Made by a program: the position numbers and the translations under genes. Below, piece after piece: positions 56,365 through 64,000 of a stretch of DNA of 64,000 nt (position 1 is the first letter of the stretch; each line of letters begins with the position of its first letter). Under the pieces are notes generated by a model. The model searched no databases and was not told where the DNA came from. It saw only the letters and a list, made by a program, of their open reading frames with translations. The DNA lies in assembly GCA_023444095.1 (NCBI GenBank), contig JAEZRP010000036.1, forward strand, positions 124,001 to 188,000. The letters run 5' to 3'. The stretch is from Bacillota bacterium (GTDB taxonomy: Bacteria; Bacillota; Clostridia; Christensenellales; Aristaeellaceae).

Positions 56365-57676
56365 CAAACGATGAAAGGACGGCGGGGAAGTTTCCGTTTT
56401 TGGGGCACGGCGCGTTATCCACTACGAACCGGATCAGCGCGGCGGCTGAATCGCGCCGAAATGGGAACACGCGGTGAAAGTAGATGTAGTAGGTCAGCAT
56501 CGACCAGTAGACCTCGTATCCGCCCTTGTCGAACTCCTCCTCCGTGGGGAAGTAGCCCGTGCATCCGTTGGTGTAGCCGCCGAGGTGGAAGAGTCCGTTC
56601 CCGAGGAAGTCCGAGGCGCGCAGCGCGAACTCGCACATGATCTCGTTCGGCACGCCGCACAGACAGCCGTCGCCAATGAGAAGATACTGCGCCTCGACCT
56701 CCTCCCGCTGTTCCCGGATTCCGGCCCCGTTCAACCGCGCGACCTCGGAAAGCCAGGACGCCCCGTCGATGCCGCACAGCGCGCGCGCCTCCTCCGCGAT
56801 CTCCGCCGCGCGCGCCGGCGTGGGTACGTCGGCTGCCAGCGCGATCCGGCGGACATACATTTCAAGGCGTTCGCCCGCCTTCGGAACGAGTGCGTCGATC
56901 ACCGGAGCGGCATCGCGAATCACGGTTTGTGCCATCTCTGAGAGCGCCGTCTCGGAGCGGACGTATCTCTCGTCCGCCGCGTCCGGCGGCGTGAGGCGCG
57001 ACTGAAAGTACTTTGGCGATACGTTCCCGGACGCGCCCTGCGTCGCCATCACGGGGCAGCCGTACTTCTCATGCAGCGCGAGGCGTACCGCGCCGAAGAA
57101 ATCGGGGGAGACGAGGTAATTGTCGGCCTTCAGGACGTTCGCGTGCGCGGTGAGCCGCAAAAGCAGCAGAAGCGGCGTACCCGTCTCGGCGTCCTGGAGT
57201 TTGAGGATGCCGATTCTCCGGTCGAGCGCCTCATTGCCCGCGCGCCGGTTGACGCCGATGTCCGTCTCCGCGTTTCCCCACGCGGCGCGCACGTGCCTCA
57301 TGTTCCCGAGCGCCTCCTTCGCGCAACGCACGATCCGCCCGCACGCCATGCGGAACCACTCCGGCTCGGCGCTGTCGTTGGGTCCGGCGTGCGTGTGCGA
57401 AAAGCAGAGCATGACCCTCTCGCGCGGTGTCCCGAGCGCAGCGCCGATGAAGTCGCGCAGCTCGTCCGCGTGCGCCCGGGAAAAACCGATGTGGTCGATC
57501 GCCGCAAGGCAGCAGGGCCCGTCGTCCTTGCGCCATACGGCGACCTGCGCGCAAAGGCCGCTCATGACCCCGCGCGAAGTCTCGTCCGCACGTCCGAAGC
57601 CGATGGTCACGACCGGGCCTTCCGGCGTGATGTCCGCCTCCGCGAACCCAAAGAGCAGATCATTTGTACGGTTCAT
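56342..57676 (-). CDS. Neutral ceramidase-like hydrolase
   Basis: A 444-residue protein matching the N-terminal catalytic domain of neutral/alkaline non-lysosomal ceramidases: FGFAEADITPEG at the start, the zinc site CFSHTHAGPNDS, and GASGNVSPKY, which corresponds to the GDVSPN motif carrying the nucleophilic serine. YTNGCTGYFPTEEEFDKGGYEV near the end is also typical. It is shorter than the classical enzymes (about 650-700 residues) and has no signal peptide, so it acts in the cytoplasm on a different amide or carbohydrate substrate. The ATG at 57676 has GGGAGG 7 nt upstream. Confidence 0.8.
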   Translation of the reverse strand: MNRTNDLLFGFAEADITPEGPVVTIGFGRADETSRGVMSGLCAQVAVWRKDDGPCCLAAIDHIGFSRAHADELRDFIGAALGTPRERVMLCFSHTHAGPNDSAEPEWFRMACGRIVRCAKEALGNMRHVRAAWGNAETDIGVNRRAGNEALDRRIGILKLQDAETGTPLLLLLRLTAHANVLKADNYLVSPDFFGAVRLALHEKYGCPVMATQGASGNVSPKYFQSRLTPPDAADERYVRSETALSEMAQTVIRDAAPVIDALVPKAGERLEMYVRRIALAADVPTPARAAEIAEEARALCGIDGASWLSEVARLNGAGIREQREEVEAQYLLIGDGCLCGVPNEIMCEFALRASDFLGNGLFHLGGYTNGCTGYFPTEEEFDKGGYEVYWSMLTYYIYFHRVFPFRRDSAAALIRFVVDNAPCPKNGNFPAVLSSFVENGERA

Positions 57677-57834
57677 GGGCATGCCTCCCGCGCGTCTTGC
57701 TCATCCTATCATACCGCATCTTTCCCGGACTGCCAAGGAAAATGTTTCGCTTTCCGGGATCGCGGCTTGACGGGCGAACGGCGGCAACGTATCATGGATG
57801 CGATAAAAAGCCGATGGGAATGGGGGAGGGGAAC

Positions 57835-58278
57835 ATGATCCGGGAGATGACGCGCGGCGACGTCGCCCAATGCGCCAAAATCCTGCGCGCGGTCTACAAC
57901 AACGAGCTGTGGGGATGCCGCTGGAGCGAAGAAGCGTCCGAGAGGTACCTCGCGCACTTTCTGGAGGACGGGGCGTTCGTCGGACGCGTGTACGCGGAAG
58001 GGGACGAGATTCTTGGCGCGGCGTTCGCGCAGCAGAAGATCTGGTGGAACGCGGACGAAATGTATCTGGACGAGCTGTTCGTTTTGCCGCGCGCGCAGGG
58101 AAGGGGCATCGGCGGCGCGCTCCTGAAGGAACTCGAGGACGAATGCCGTGCGCGCGGACTCGCCGGAATCACGCTCGCCACCAACACCCATACACCGGCG
58201 CCGATGTTCTACGAGGCGCACGGATACGCGGCGGCGGAGCATGTAAAGTATTACTACAAGGTGGTTCAGTCGGACTGA
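57835..58278 (+). CDS. GNAT family acetyltransferase
   Basis: A compact 147-residue GNAT enzyme: IREMTRGDVAQCAKILR at the start, MYLDELFVLPRAQGRGIGGAL carrying the acetyl-CoA loop (AQGRGIG), and TPAPMFYEAHGY at the end. Substrate unknown. GGGGGAGGGG precedes the ATG. It ends 9 nt from the convergent beta-mannosidase gene. Confidence 0.85.
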   Translation: MIREMTRGDVAQCAKILRAVYNNELWGCRWSEEASERYLAHFLEDGAFVGRVYAEGDEILGAAFAQQKIWWNADEMYLDELFVLPRAQGRGIGGALLKELEDECRARGLAGITLATNTHTPAPMFYEAHGYAAAEHVKYYYKVVQSD

Positions 58279-58287
58279 GGGGATGCG

Positions 58288-60570
58288 TCAGATGGGTTCC
58301 CCGCAGGGGAGACGGTCCACGACCGCCGCCCAGCGCAGCACCTCCTCCGCGCGGTAGGGCGGATAACCCGTGATATAGTGGTTGGCGTATGCGCGCCCGT
58401 TCAGCCGCCAGCGAATGAGGTACAGTTTTTGCTCGCTGCCGATCACGGTCAGCTGCCCGAGCCGCGCGCTTCCGCCCGCCGGAATCACCGCCTCGCCGCG
58501 CAGGACGATTTCCCCGCCATCCGCCTCCTCGACGGCGTAGGAGAAGCGCGCGTCCTCGCGCGTGTCGTTCGTGGCGAGCACGTCGTGGGTCCAGTGGGAA
58601 ATCTCGCCAAAGAACAGAAGCACCGGAAGCTGGGCGCGCCTGAGATAGTGAAAGGCGCGCTTCTTGACAAAATAATAGTCCACCACGGCGTCCGAAATCT
58701 GCGGCCAGCAGTCGATCATGTTCCACCAGATGATCCCGGTGCGCCGCCACTTGAGCGCGCGCGTCCGCTCCACGAAAAACTTCATGGCCTCGGCCTGCGA
58801 AATCTGGGAGAGCGCGGAGAATCGCCTGAGATCGTCCGGAATTTCCCCGAACATCAGCTTCACCTGATTGGCCATCAAATGGTTCCGGCCATTCAGCACC
58901 GGCTCGATCCGGATGTCCTCGGTGCTGTGCGCCGCCCACACGTCGTTGTCAAACGGCCAGAGCTTGTTGGCCGGGATGAAGCGCGCGAGGCTCTCCGGCG
59001 CGGGGCAGCCGTGGTAGCCCGCTTCGCCGATGAAGCGCGCGCTGCTGTGCTTGTAGAAGTCGTCCTTGAACCAGGCGCGCGCGCCCCAGGTGTGCTGCTC
59101 GGGCACGTCGTCAGGATTGAAGCCATTGGGGATCTCCGGCGAGGAGCATAGATAGAAGCGGTAGGGGTCGTGCGCCTGAAGGATGCGGCGCAGCGTCTCT
59201 TGCGCCACGCGGTTCACGCGGCTGTCGTAGTGGGGATACATGTAGCCCATGTTCTTGAGGTCGACCTCGTTGTCGCTCGACCAGATCGCGAGGCTCGGAT
59301 GGTTGCGCGCGCGGCGGAGGAACGCGCCCATCTCCTCCTCCAGGGCGGGCACGAATTCGTCCGTCTGGGGGTAGTTGGTGTTGCCCATGGCGAAGTCCTG
59401 CCAAACGAGGATGCCGCTTTCGTCGCACAGGTCAAAGAGCGCGTCGTGCTCGTACACGTTCCCGCCCCAGCAGCGGATCATGTTGACGCCCGACTCGGCG
59501 CACAGCGCATGCACCCGCTCAAGACGCGCAAGGTCGCGGCTGTGCAGCGCGTCGAGCGGCACCCAGTTGGTGCCCCTTACAAAGATCGGCACGTCGTTGA
59601 CGGACATCAGAAATTGCTGGTCCCCGCGCTCGAAGCTGCGCTCTAGCCGGAACGTGCGCAGGCCGATCTTCTCCTCGCGCTCGTCCACGACCGCGCCGCG
59701 ATGGATCAGCTGCATGCGCACGGCGTAAAGCGGCTGTTCGCCGTAGCCGTTCGGCCACCAGAGGCGCGGCGCGGGGATGAACAAGGCGTGGTTCGCGCTC
59801 ACGAAGTGGGCGGGCAGATCGTGCTCGAAGCGCGAATCCCCGCATTCCGCGGTCACGCGCACGCGGAAACCCTCGAGCTCGTCCGCGTCGGTCTCAAACC
59901 GGTAGGCGTACTGGAGCCAGATGCCGCCGTCCTCGAGCTGGGGCGTGGCGTAGTAGGCTTCGAGGATTCTGGTATTGTTTCGCGGCGCGAGCGAAACGTC
60001 CCGCCACAGCCCCGCCGACACCAGCCGGGGCGCGATGTCCCAGCCGAACGAGTGCGGCGCCTTCCTGAGCCAGCAGATTTCGTTGCGGTGCCCCGTGCCG
60101 CGCATGGCGACGGTGTATCGCTTTCCGCGCGCGAAGTTCATCGCGGAGTGGATATGCACGCACAGCCGCAGGGTCTGCCCGCGCGGGGCGAGGTGCGTCA
60201 CGTCGAATTCGTGCGCGATCAGCATGTTCTCGGCGCGTCCGACGTGCGCGCCGCCCAGGTACACGTCCGCGATGGTGTCGATCCCCTCGAAGCGCAGAAT
60301 CACCCGGTCGCCGGGGAAATCCTCCGGCACGCGGACGTCGCGCGCGTACAGCCACTGGTAGGACTCGTACTTCGCGTACGCGTACAGGTTCAGCCCGTAG
60401 AACGGGTCGGGCGCGACCCCGGCGCGCATGAGATCCAGTTCCACGTTGCCCGGCACAGCCGCAGGAACGTTCTCCCAGCCGTCTTCCATGCCCGGCGCGT
60501 ATTCGTCCGGCTTTCCCGCCCTTTCGGGCGCGTAGTACAGCGTCCAATCCCCGTTCAGGTCAAGCCTCAT
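58288..60570 (-). CDS. GH2 beta-mannosidase-like glycoside hydrolase
   Basis: A 760-residue cytoplasmic glycosidase. The N-terminal jelly-roll (LNGDWTLYY, VPGNVELDLMRAG, FEGIDTIADVYLGGAHVG) is followed by the TIM barrel with GTNWVPLDALHSR, NMIRCWGGNVYEHDALFDLCDE, acid/base Glu in WSSDNEVDLK and nucleophile Glu in FIGEAGYHG. This arrangement is that of GH2 beta-mannosidases rather than beta-galactosidases. It lies 24 nt downstream of two ABC exporter-type genes on the same strand. GGGGGAT precedes the ATG. Confidence 0.9.
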   Translation of the reverse strand: MRLDLNGDWTLYYAPERAGKPDEYAPGMEDGWENVPAAVPGNVELDLMRAGVAPDPFYGLNLYAYAKYESYQWLYARDVRVPEDFPGDRVILRFEGIDTIADVYLGGAHVGRAENMLIAHEFDVTHLAPRGQTLRLCVHIHSAMNFARGKRYTVAMRGTGHRNEICWLRKAPHSFGWDIAPRLVSAGLWRDVSLAPRNNTRILEAYYATPQLEDGGIWLQYAYRFETDADELEGFRVRVTAECGDSRFEHDLPAHFVSANHALFIPAPRLWWPNGYGEQPLYAVRMQLIHRGAVVDEREEKIGLRTFRLERSFERGDQQFLMSVNDVPIFVRGTNWVPLDALHSRDLARLERVHALCAESGVNMIRCWGGNVYEHDALFDLCDESGILVWQDFAMGNTNYPQTDEFVPALEEEMGAFLRRARNHPSLAIWSSDNEVDLKNMGYMYPHYDSRVNRVAQETLRRILQAHDPYRFYLCSSPEIPNGFNPDDVPEQHTWGARAWFKDDFYKHSSARFIGEAGYHGCPAPESLARFIPANKLWPFDNDVWAAHSTEDIRIEPVLNGRNHLMANQVKLMFGEIPDDLRRFSALSQISQAEAMKFFVERTRALKWRRTGIIWWNMIDCWPQISDAVVDYYFVKKRAFHYLRRAQLPVLLFFGEISHWTHDVLATNDTREDARFSYAVEEADGGEIVLRGEAVIPAGGSARLGQLTVIGSEQKLYLIRWRLNGRAYANHYITGYPPYRAEEVLRWAAVVDRLPCGEPI

Positions 60571-60594
60571 TTCGATCCCCCATCTCAGAACCGC

Positions 60595-62475
60595 TCAAAA
60601 TGATTGTAATATATCAATTCGCGCTCCCGGTCCAAAACCCTGTTCCGGCCGGGCGTTTTCAGCGCGGGGGACGTCGTAGTACCGCGCCTGCGCGTTCCAC
60701 AGCGCGAAGTATCTTCCACCCTCGTCGGAGAGGAGCACTTCGTGGCTGCCCGTCTGAACGAGCGCGCCCTCGTCAAAGACGGCGATCCGATCGCAGAACC
60801 GGCAGGAGGAGAGTCGGTGCGAGATGTAGACGGCGGTCCGGTCGCCGACAATCTCGTTGAACTTCGAGTAGACCTCAAACTCGGCGACGGGGTCGAGCGC
60901 GGCGGTCGGCTCGTCGAGCACGATGAAGGACGCGTCCTTGTAGAGCGCCCGGGCGAGGGCGATCTTCTGGGCCTCGCCGCCGGAAATTTCCACGCCGTCT
61001 TCCTCGAAGTCTTGATAGAGCGGTGTTTCAAGGCCTTTCGGCATGGCAGAGAGGCGGGCGGACATCCCCGCTTGATCGAGGCAGTCAACAACCTTGTTCC
61101 CGTCCGGTTCGACGCTTGTCGCAACATTCTGGCCGAGGGGGAAGGAAAACAGCTTGAAGTCCTGAAACACGACCGAAAACAGGGACATGTACTCGTCATA
61201 ACGGTACTTTTTGATGTCGATGCCGTTCAGCGTGATCTCGCCCTCGGTGGGATCGTAGAGGCGGCACAGCAGCTTGATCATGGTGGTCTTGCCCGAACCG
61301 TTCATGCCCACCACCGCCAGCCGCTCCCCGATCCGCAAGCGCAGGTTCAGGTTCCTGAGCGCGCAGGCATCCGAGCCGGGGTATTGGAAGGACACGTTTC
61401 GAAACTCGATCTCATACTCGTTGTCCCGCCGCTTTTCGACGGGGAGCGTACCCTTGTACAAAACGTTCGGCACGTTCATGTACTCCATCGTGGATTGCTG
61501 ACGCGCCGCCGCTACGGAGTATTCCGTGAAGGCGGCGATGGTGTTGTTCAGCTCCGATGAAAAGCGATAGATGGTCGCCGCGTATTTGACCACCGCGCCC
61601 GCGCCGAATGCGCCGGAGATCGCCCGCAATGCCACGAACAGGTAGGAGAGGGTCATCAGAAGCCCGGAGGATAGGCCGTTTGCGAAGCCTCCCACGGCGG
61701 AGAGGCGCACCAGCGGAAGCATATAGTTCCGGTATGGCGGATCGCGGTCGATATAGCCTTCGATCAGGGGCTTCGCGTCGTAGATGCGGATGTCCTTGCC
61801 CGACCGATAATCAATTGAGCCCCACAGAAAGTGACCGAAGAACGATTTTTCGTTGCTGTACTGGTTTAGAAACGCGTAGCTCTTTTTCTTGTTTGCTGAG
61901 GTGAACCATCCGTTTGCGGCGACGACCGCGAGAAACAGGCCCAGAAGGGCCAGCGCCAGGGGATCGCCGAACAGGTTCGCGTCGAGGAACAGCGGGATCA
62001 GAATGGCGATCGAGGCGAGCAGCCCGATCGCGCTCGAAAGCAGCCACGGCAGCATCCCGATCATGGAATAGAAGCCTGCGCCCCAGCTGTTGTCGTTTCG
62101 GATGCGCGCGCGGATGTCGTTGACCTTCGGGCTGTCGAGAAGCTCGTAATCCATCGTTAGGGTGCGCTCGCACAACTTCATGTCGAACCTGCGCACGCAG
62201 AGTTCGGTGTGTACCTCCTTGATCTTTTTGAGATATGCACTGGCGCCCGTCAGGAAGAACACGCCACCTACGGCAATGACGGCGGTCAAAATCAGCACCC
62301 AAATGTCGCGCGTGCCTGCGGTCAGTTCATCCAGAACGTAGGCGGACAGAAGGATACCGACGAAGGGAATGCATGCGTCGATCATCGAAATAGCGATGCT
62401 CGTCAGAAATACCGCCCGGTCGAGGGCCCACATCATCTTAAGCGAGTCGGCAATCTGCTTCAGGCTCCTGCGCAT
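60595..62475 (-). CDS. ABC exporter half-transporter (subunit B)
   Basis: A 626-residue protein with an N-terminal six-helix ABC membrane domain (residues about 20-320) and a C-terminal nucleotide-binding domain: Walker A GMNGSGKTT, signature ISGGEAQKIALA, Walker B FIVLDEPTAALD, switch histidine in ISHRLSS. Overlaps the end of the neighbouring half-transporter by 38 nt, so the two likely form a heterodimer. Substrate (peptide, lipid or drug) not deducible. Confidence 0.9.
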   Translation of the reverse strand: MRRSLKQIADSLKMMWALDRAVFLTSIAISMIDACIPFVGILLSAYVLDELTAGTRDIWVLILTAVIAVGGVFFLTGASAYLKKIKEVHTELCVRRFDMKLCERTLTMDYELLDSPKVNDIRARIRNDNSWGAGFYSMIGMLPWLLSSAIGLLASIAILIPLFLDANLFGDPLALALLGLFLAVVAANGWFTSANKKKSYAFLNQYSNEKSFFGHFLWGSIDYRSGKDIRIYDAKPLIEGYIDRDPPYRNYMLPLVRLSAVGGFANGLSSGLLMTLSYLFVALRAISGAFGAGAVVKYAATIYRFSSELNNTIAAFTEYSVAAARQQSTMEYMNVPNVLYKGTLPVEKRRDNEYEIEFRNVSFQYPGSDACALRNLNLRLRIGERLAVVGMNGSGKTTMIKLLCRLYDPTEGEITLNGIDIKKYRYDEYMSLFSVVFQDFKLFSFPLGQNVATSVEPDGNKVVDCLDQAGMSARLSAMPKGLETPLYQDFEEDGVEISGGEAQKIALARALYKDASFIVLDEPTAALDPVAEFEVYSKFNEIVGDRTAVYISHRLSSCRFCDRIAVFDEGALVQTGSHEVLLSDEGGRYFALWNAQARYYDVPRAENARPEQGFGPGARIDILQSF

Positions 62476-64000
62476 GGGAATCGGCCCCCTTCCTGTAATA
62501 GTGGCTCTGCATTTCGTACATCCGGGCGTAAGATCCGCCGAGGCGCAGAAGCTCCTCGTGGCTGCCCGCCTCGGCCGCTCTGCCGCTCTCCAGATAGATC
62601 ACCCGGTCGCAGAAGCGCGTGCTAGCCAGCCGATGGGAGATATAGATAGACGTCCTGTCCCGGGCCAGCTCGTGGAAGCGCTCGTAAGTTTCGCTCTCGG
62701 CGATGGGATCGAGCGCCGCCGTCGGCTCGTCCAGGATAAGGATGGGCGCGTCCTTGTAGAGCGCACGGGCCATCAAGAGCTTCTGCTGCTGTCCGCCCGA
62801 GAGAACGATCCCATCGTTTACCGCCTTGAGCATGTACGAGCGCGCGCCGTCGGGGTATTTCGCGATTGCATCCGCGAGGCCCGCCCTTTCGAGGCAGTCC
62901 GCCACGCGCGCCGGGTCGGTGTCCTCGTCGAAGCGCAGCGAGATGTTTTCGGAAACCGTGAACGGCGCGAGGAAGATGTCCTGAAACACGGCGGAGAATA
63001 GGGAATACAGGTCCTTCTTTCGAAAGCGGTTGATGTCGATGCCGTCGATGAGGATTTCGCCCGCGTCGGGCTGGTAGAACCCGCACAGGAGTTTTACGAT
63101 GGTGGTCTTTCCCGCGCCGTTGACGCCTACGAGCGCAATCTTCTCGCCCGCGGTGATTTTCAGGTTGAAATGATCAAGCACCGGCGCGCCGTCCTTCTGG
63201 TAGGAAAAAGTCACCTCTCTGAACTCGATGGACATGCTTCCCTCGGTCGGGAGCGGCGCGGGGTTTGCGGGGTCGGGCGCGTCGGTGTTGTCGAGGAAGG
63301 CACGCAAATCGTTCATCTGGAGGTTCGCGCCGTTTAGTTCGTTGATGTCGTTGATGATGCGCCCCACGAAGCCCGAGAAACCGGTGATCGCGCCGAAGTA
63401 GAGCACGAAGTCGCCGACGGAGACCGCGCCGTTCGCGACCGACCAGATGAGGTAGCCGTACGACAGGCCGTCCCGCAAAAACAGGGTCAGCGCGTTGACG
63501 AGGCCCGCCGTAAAGTAGCGCTGGCGCACCTTTCGGTTGAGGGCGGTGTGCGCGCTGAGGAGCGCTTCCCGCGTCTCGAGCAGCCAGCCGCTCATGCCGT
63601 AGAGCCGGATGTCCTTGCCCCACTTCCAGTCGTTGGCCGTCTGTTCGACGTATCGCATTTTCTTTTCCAGCCGCGCCGTCTCGTCCTTTTTGCCAAGCTC
63701 GTACTTCTGCGCATGCCGGACGGTGATAAAGTTGACCGAGGAGAGAACGATCAGCGCTCCCACCACGATGAGGTTCAGCGACGAGATGATGCCCGTATAG
63801 ATCAGAAAGCTTGCGACCGCGACAGTGATGTCGACCGCCGCGACGGTGAGCTTCGACGTACCCGACCAGTCACCTGCCCGGATCGTTGAGACGGCGCGGG
63901 TGTATTTCGTCTGCCCGGCGGCGCTCTCGACGTAGTGATAGTCGCAGTCAAGGGATTTCAGAAAGAGCTTTTGATGATAGAACCGCCGCATGCTGTTGAC
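62438..64000 (-). CDS. ABC exporter half-transporter (subunit A, 5' end outside window)
   Basis: The frame is open through the right edge; about 520 residues are visible. It lacks the first one or two membrane helices expected for a roughly 600-residue half-transporter. Visible parts include three or four helices, Walker A GVNGAGKTT, signature LSGGQQQKLLMA, Walker B ILILDEPTAALD and ISHRLAS. It is the first visible gene of the exporter/beta-mannosidase operon. An internal ATG at 63991 is not the true start because coding continues upstream. Confidence 0.88.
   Translation of the reverse strand, partial: VNSMRRFYHQKLFLKSLDCDYHYVESAAGQTKYTRAVSTIRAGDWSGTSKLTVAAVDITVAVASFLIYTGIISSLNLIVVGALIVLSSVNFITVRHAQKYELGKKDETARLEKKMRYVEQTANDWKWGKDIRLYGMSGWLLETREALLSAHTALNRKVRQRYFTAGLVNALTLFLRDGLSYGYLIWSVANGAVSVGDFVLYFGAITGFSGFVGRIINDINELNGANLQMNDLRAFLDNTDAPDPANPAPLPTEGSMSIEFREVTFSYQKDGAPVLDHFNLKITAGEKIALVGVNGAGKTTIVKLLCGFYQPDAGEILIDGIDINRFRKKDLYSLFSAVFQDIFLAPFTVSENISLRFDEDTDPARVADCLERAGLADAIAKYPDGARSYMLKAVNDGIVLSGGQQQKLLMARALYKDAPILILDEPTAALDPIAESETYERFHELARDRTSIYISHRLASTRFCDRVIYLESGRAAEAGSHEELLRLGGSYARMYEMQSHYYRKGADSHAQEPEADCRLA

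Noticed and set aside
1..64000. CRISPR arrays, IS elements, prophage genes, tRNA or rRNA genes
   Set aside because: None seen: no regularly spaced short repeats, no transposase or integrase motifs, and no tRNA-like cloverleaf in the intergenic gaps examined by eye.

Overview
The window is GC-rich DNA, read as a chromosomal segment of an anaerobic Firmicute of class Clostridia. The main evidence is a SCIFF peptide with its radical SAM maturase, backed by a TM1266-like ACT protein, an Lsa-type ABC-F protein, a YesM/YesN two-component pair, Opp/Dpp transporters and sigma-A-type promoters (TTGACA-17-TATAAT). The lifestyle looks glycan-foraging and gut-like, perhaps Christensenellales; that placement is inference. 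No tRNA, rRNA, IS element or CRISPR array was seen.

Layout. 1-9059: a 5' gene fragment with a textbook promoter, then mixed housekeeping and accessory genes (AhpD-like, UbiB plus phasin-like, two DUF1801 proteins, an APH(6)-like kinase, GyrI-like protein, MFS plus sugar isomerase) and the tail of a dead sulfatase. 9096-18283: a Fpg/Nei-like protein is translationally coupled to a small HTH protein and a membrane Ser/Thr kinase with an outer leucine-rich-repeat (LRR) domain. After a terminator and a perfect inverted repeat comes a second operon: a large HTH regulator and two secreted LRR proteins. 18337-25975: ferritin, an acetyltransferase, the ABC-F gene with an attenuator-like leader, the SCIFF operon with a tandemly doubled precursor, a PLP decarboxylase, CorA and a 51-residue protein.

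26276-46776 is the metabolic core. Two complete Opp/Dpp-type importers, each a binding protein, two permeases and two ATPases, flank an AraC regulator, a UroD-family methyltransferase and a divergent YesM/YesN system. The second importer runs into a sulfatase, followed by an acetyltransferase plus second sulfatase. This resembles a Gram-positive uptake and desulfation locus for sulfated glycan or glycoside fragments; the substrate is unknown.

46936-64000: a C45-type acyltransferase, a SUV3-like helicase, a GH4 glycosidase, a BmrR-like regulator with a DUF3788 gene, an SPFH protein, an S66 peptidase, a diguanylate cyclase, a ceramidase-like hydrolase, an acetyltransferase, and an operon of two ABC exporter half-transporters with a GH2 beta-mannosidase. 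The last exporter gene runs off the window.
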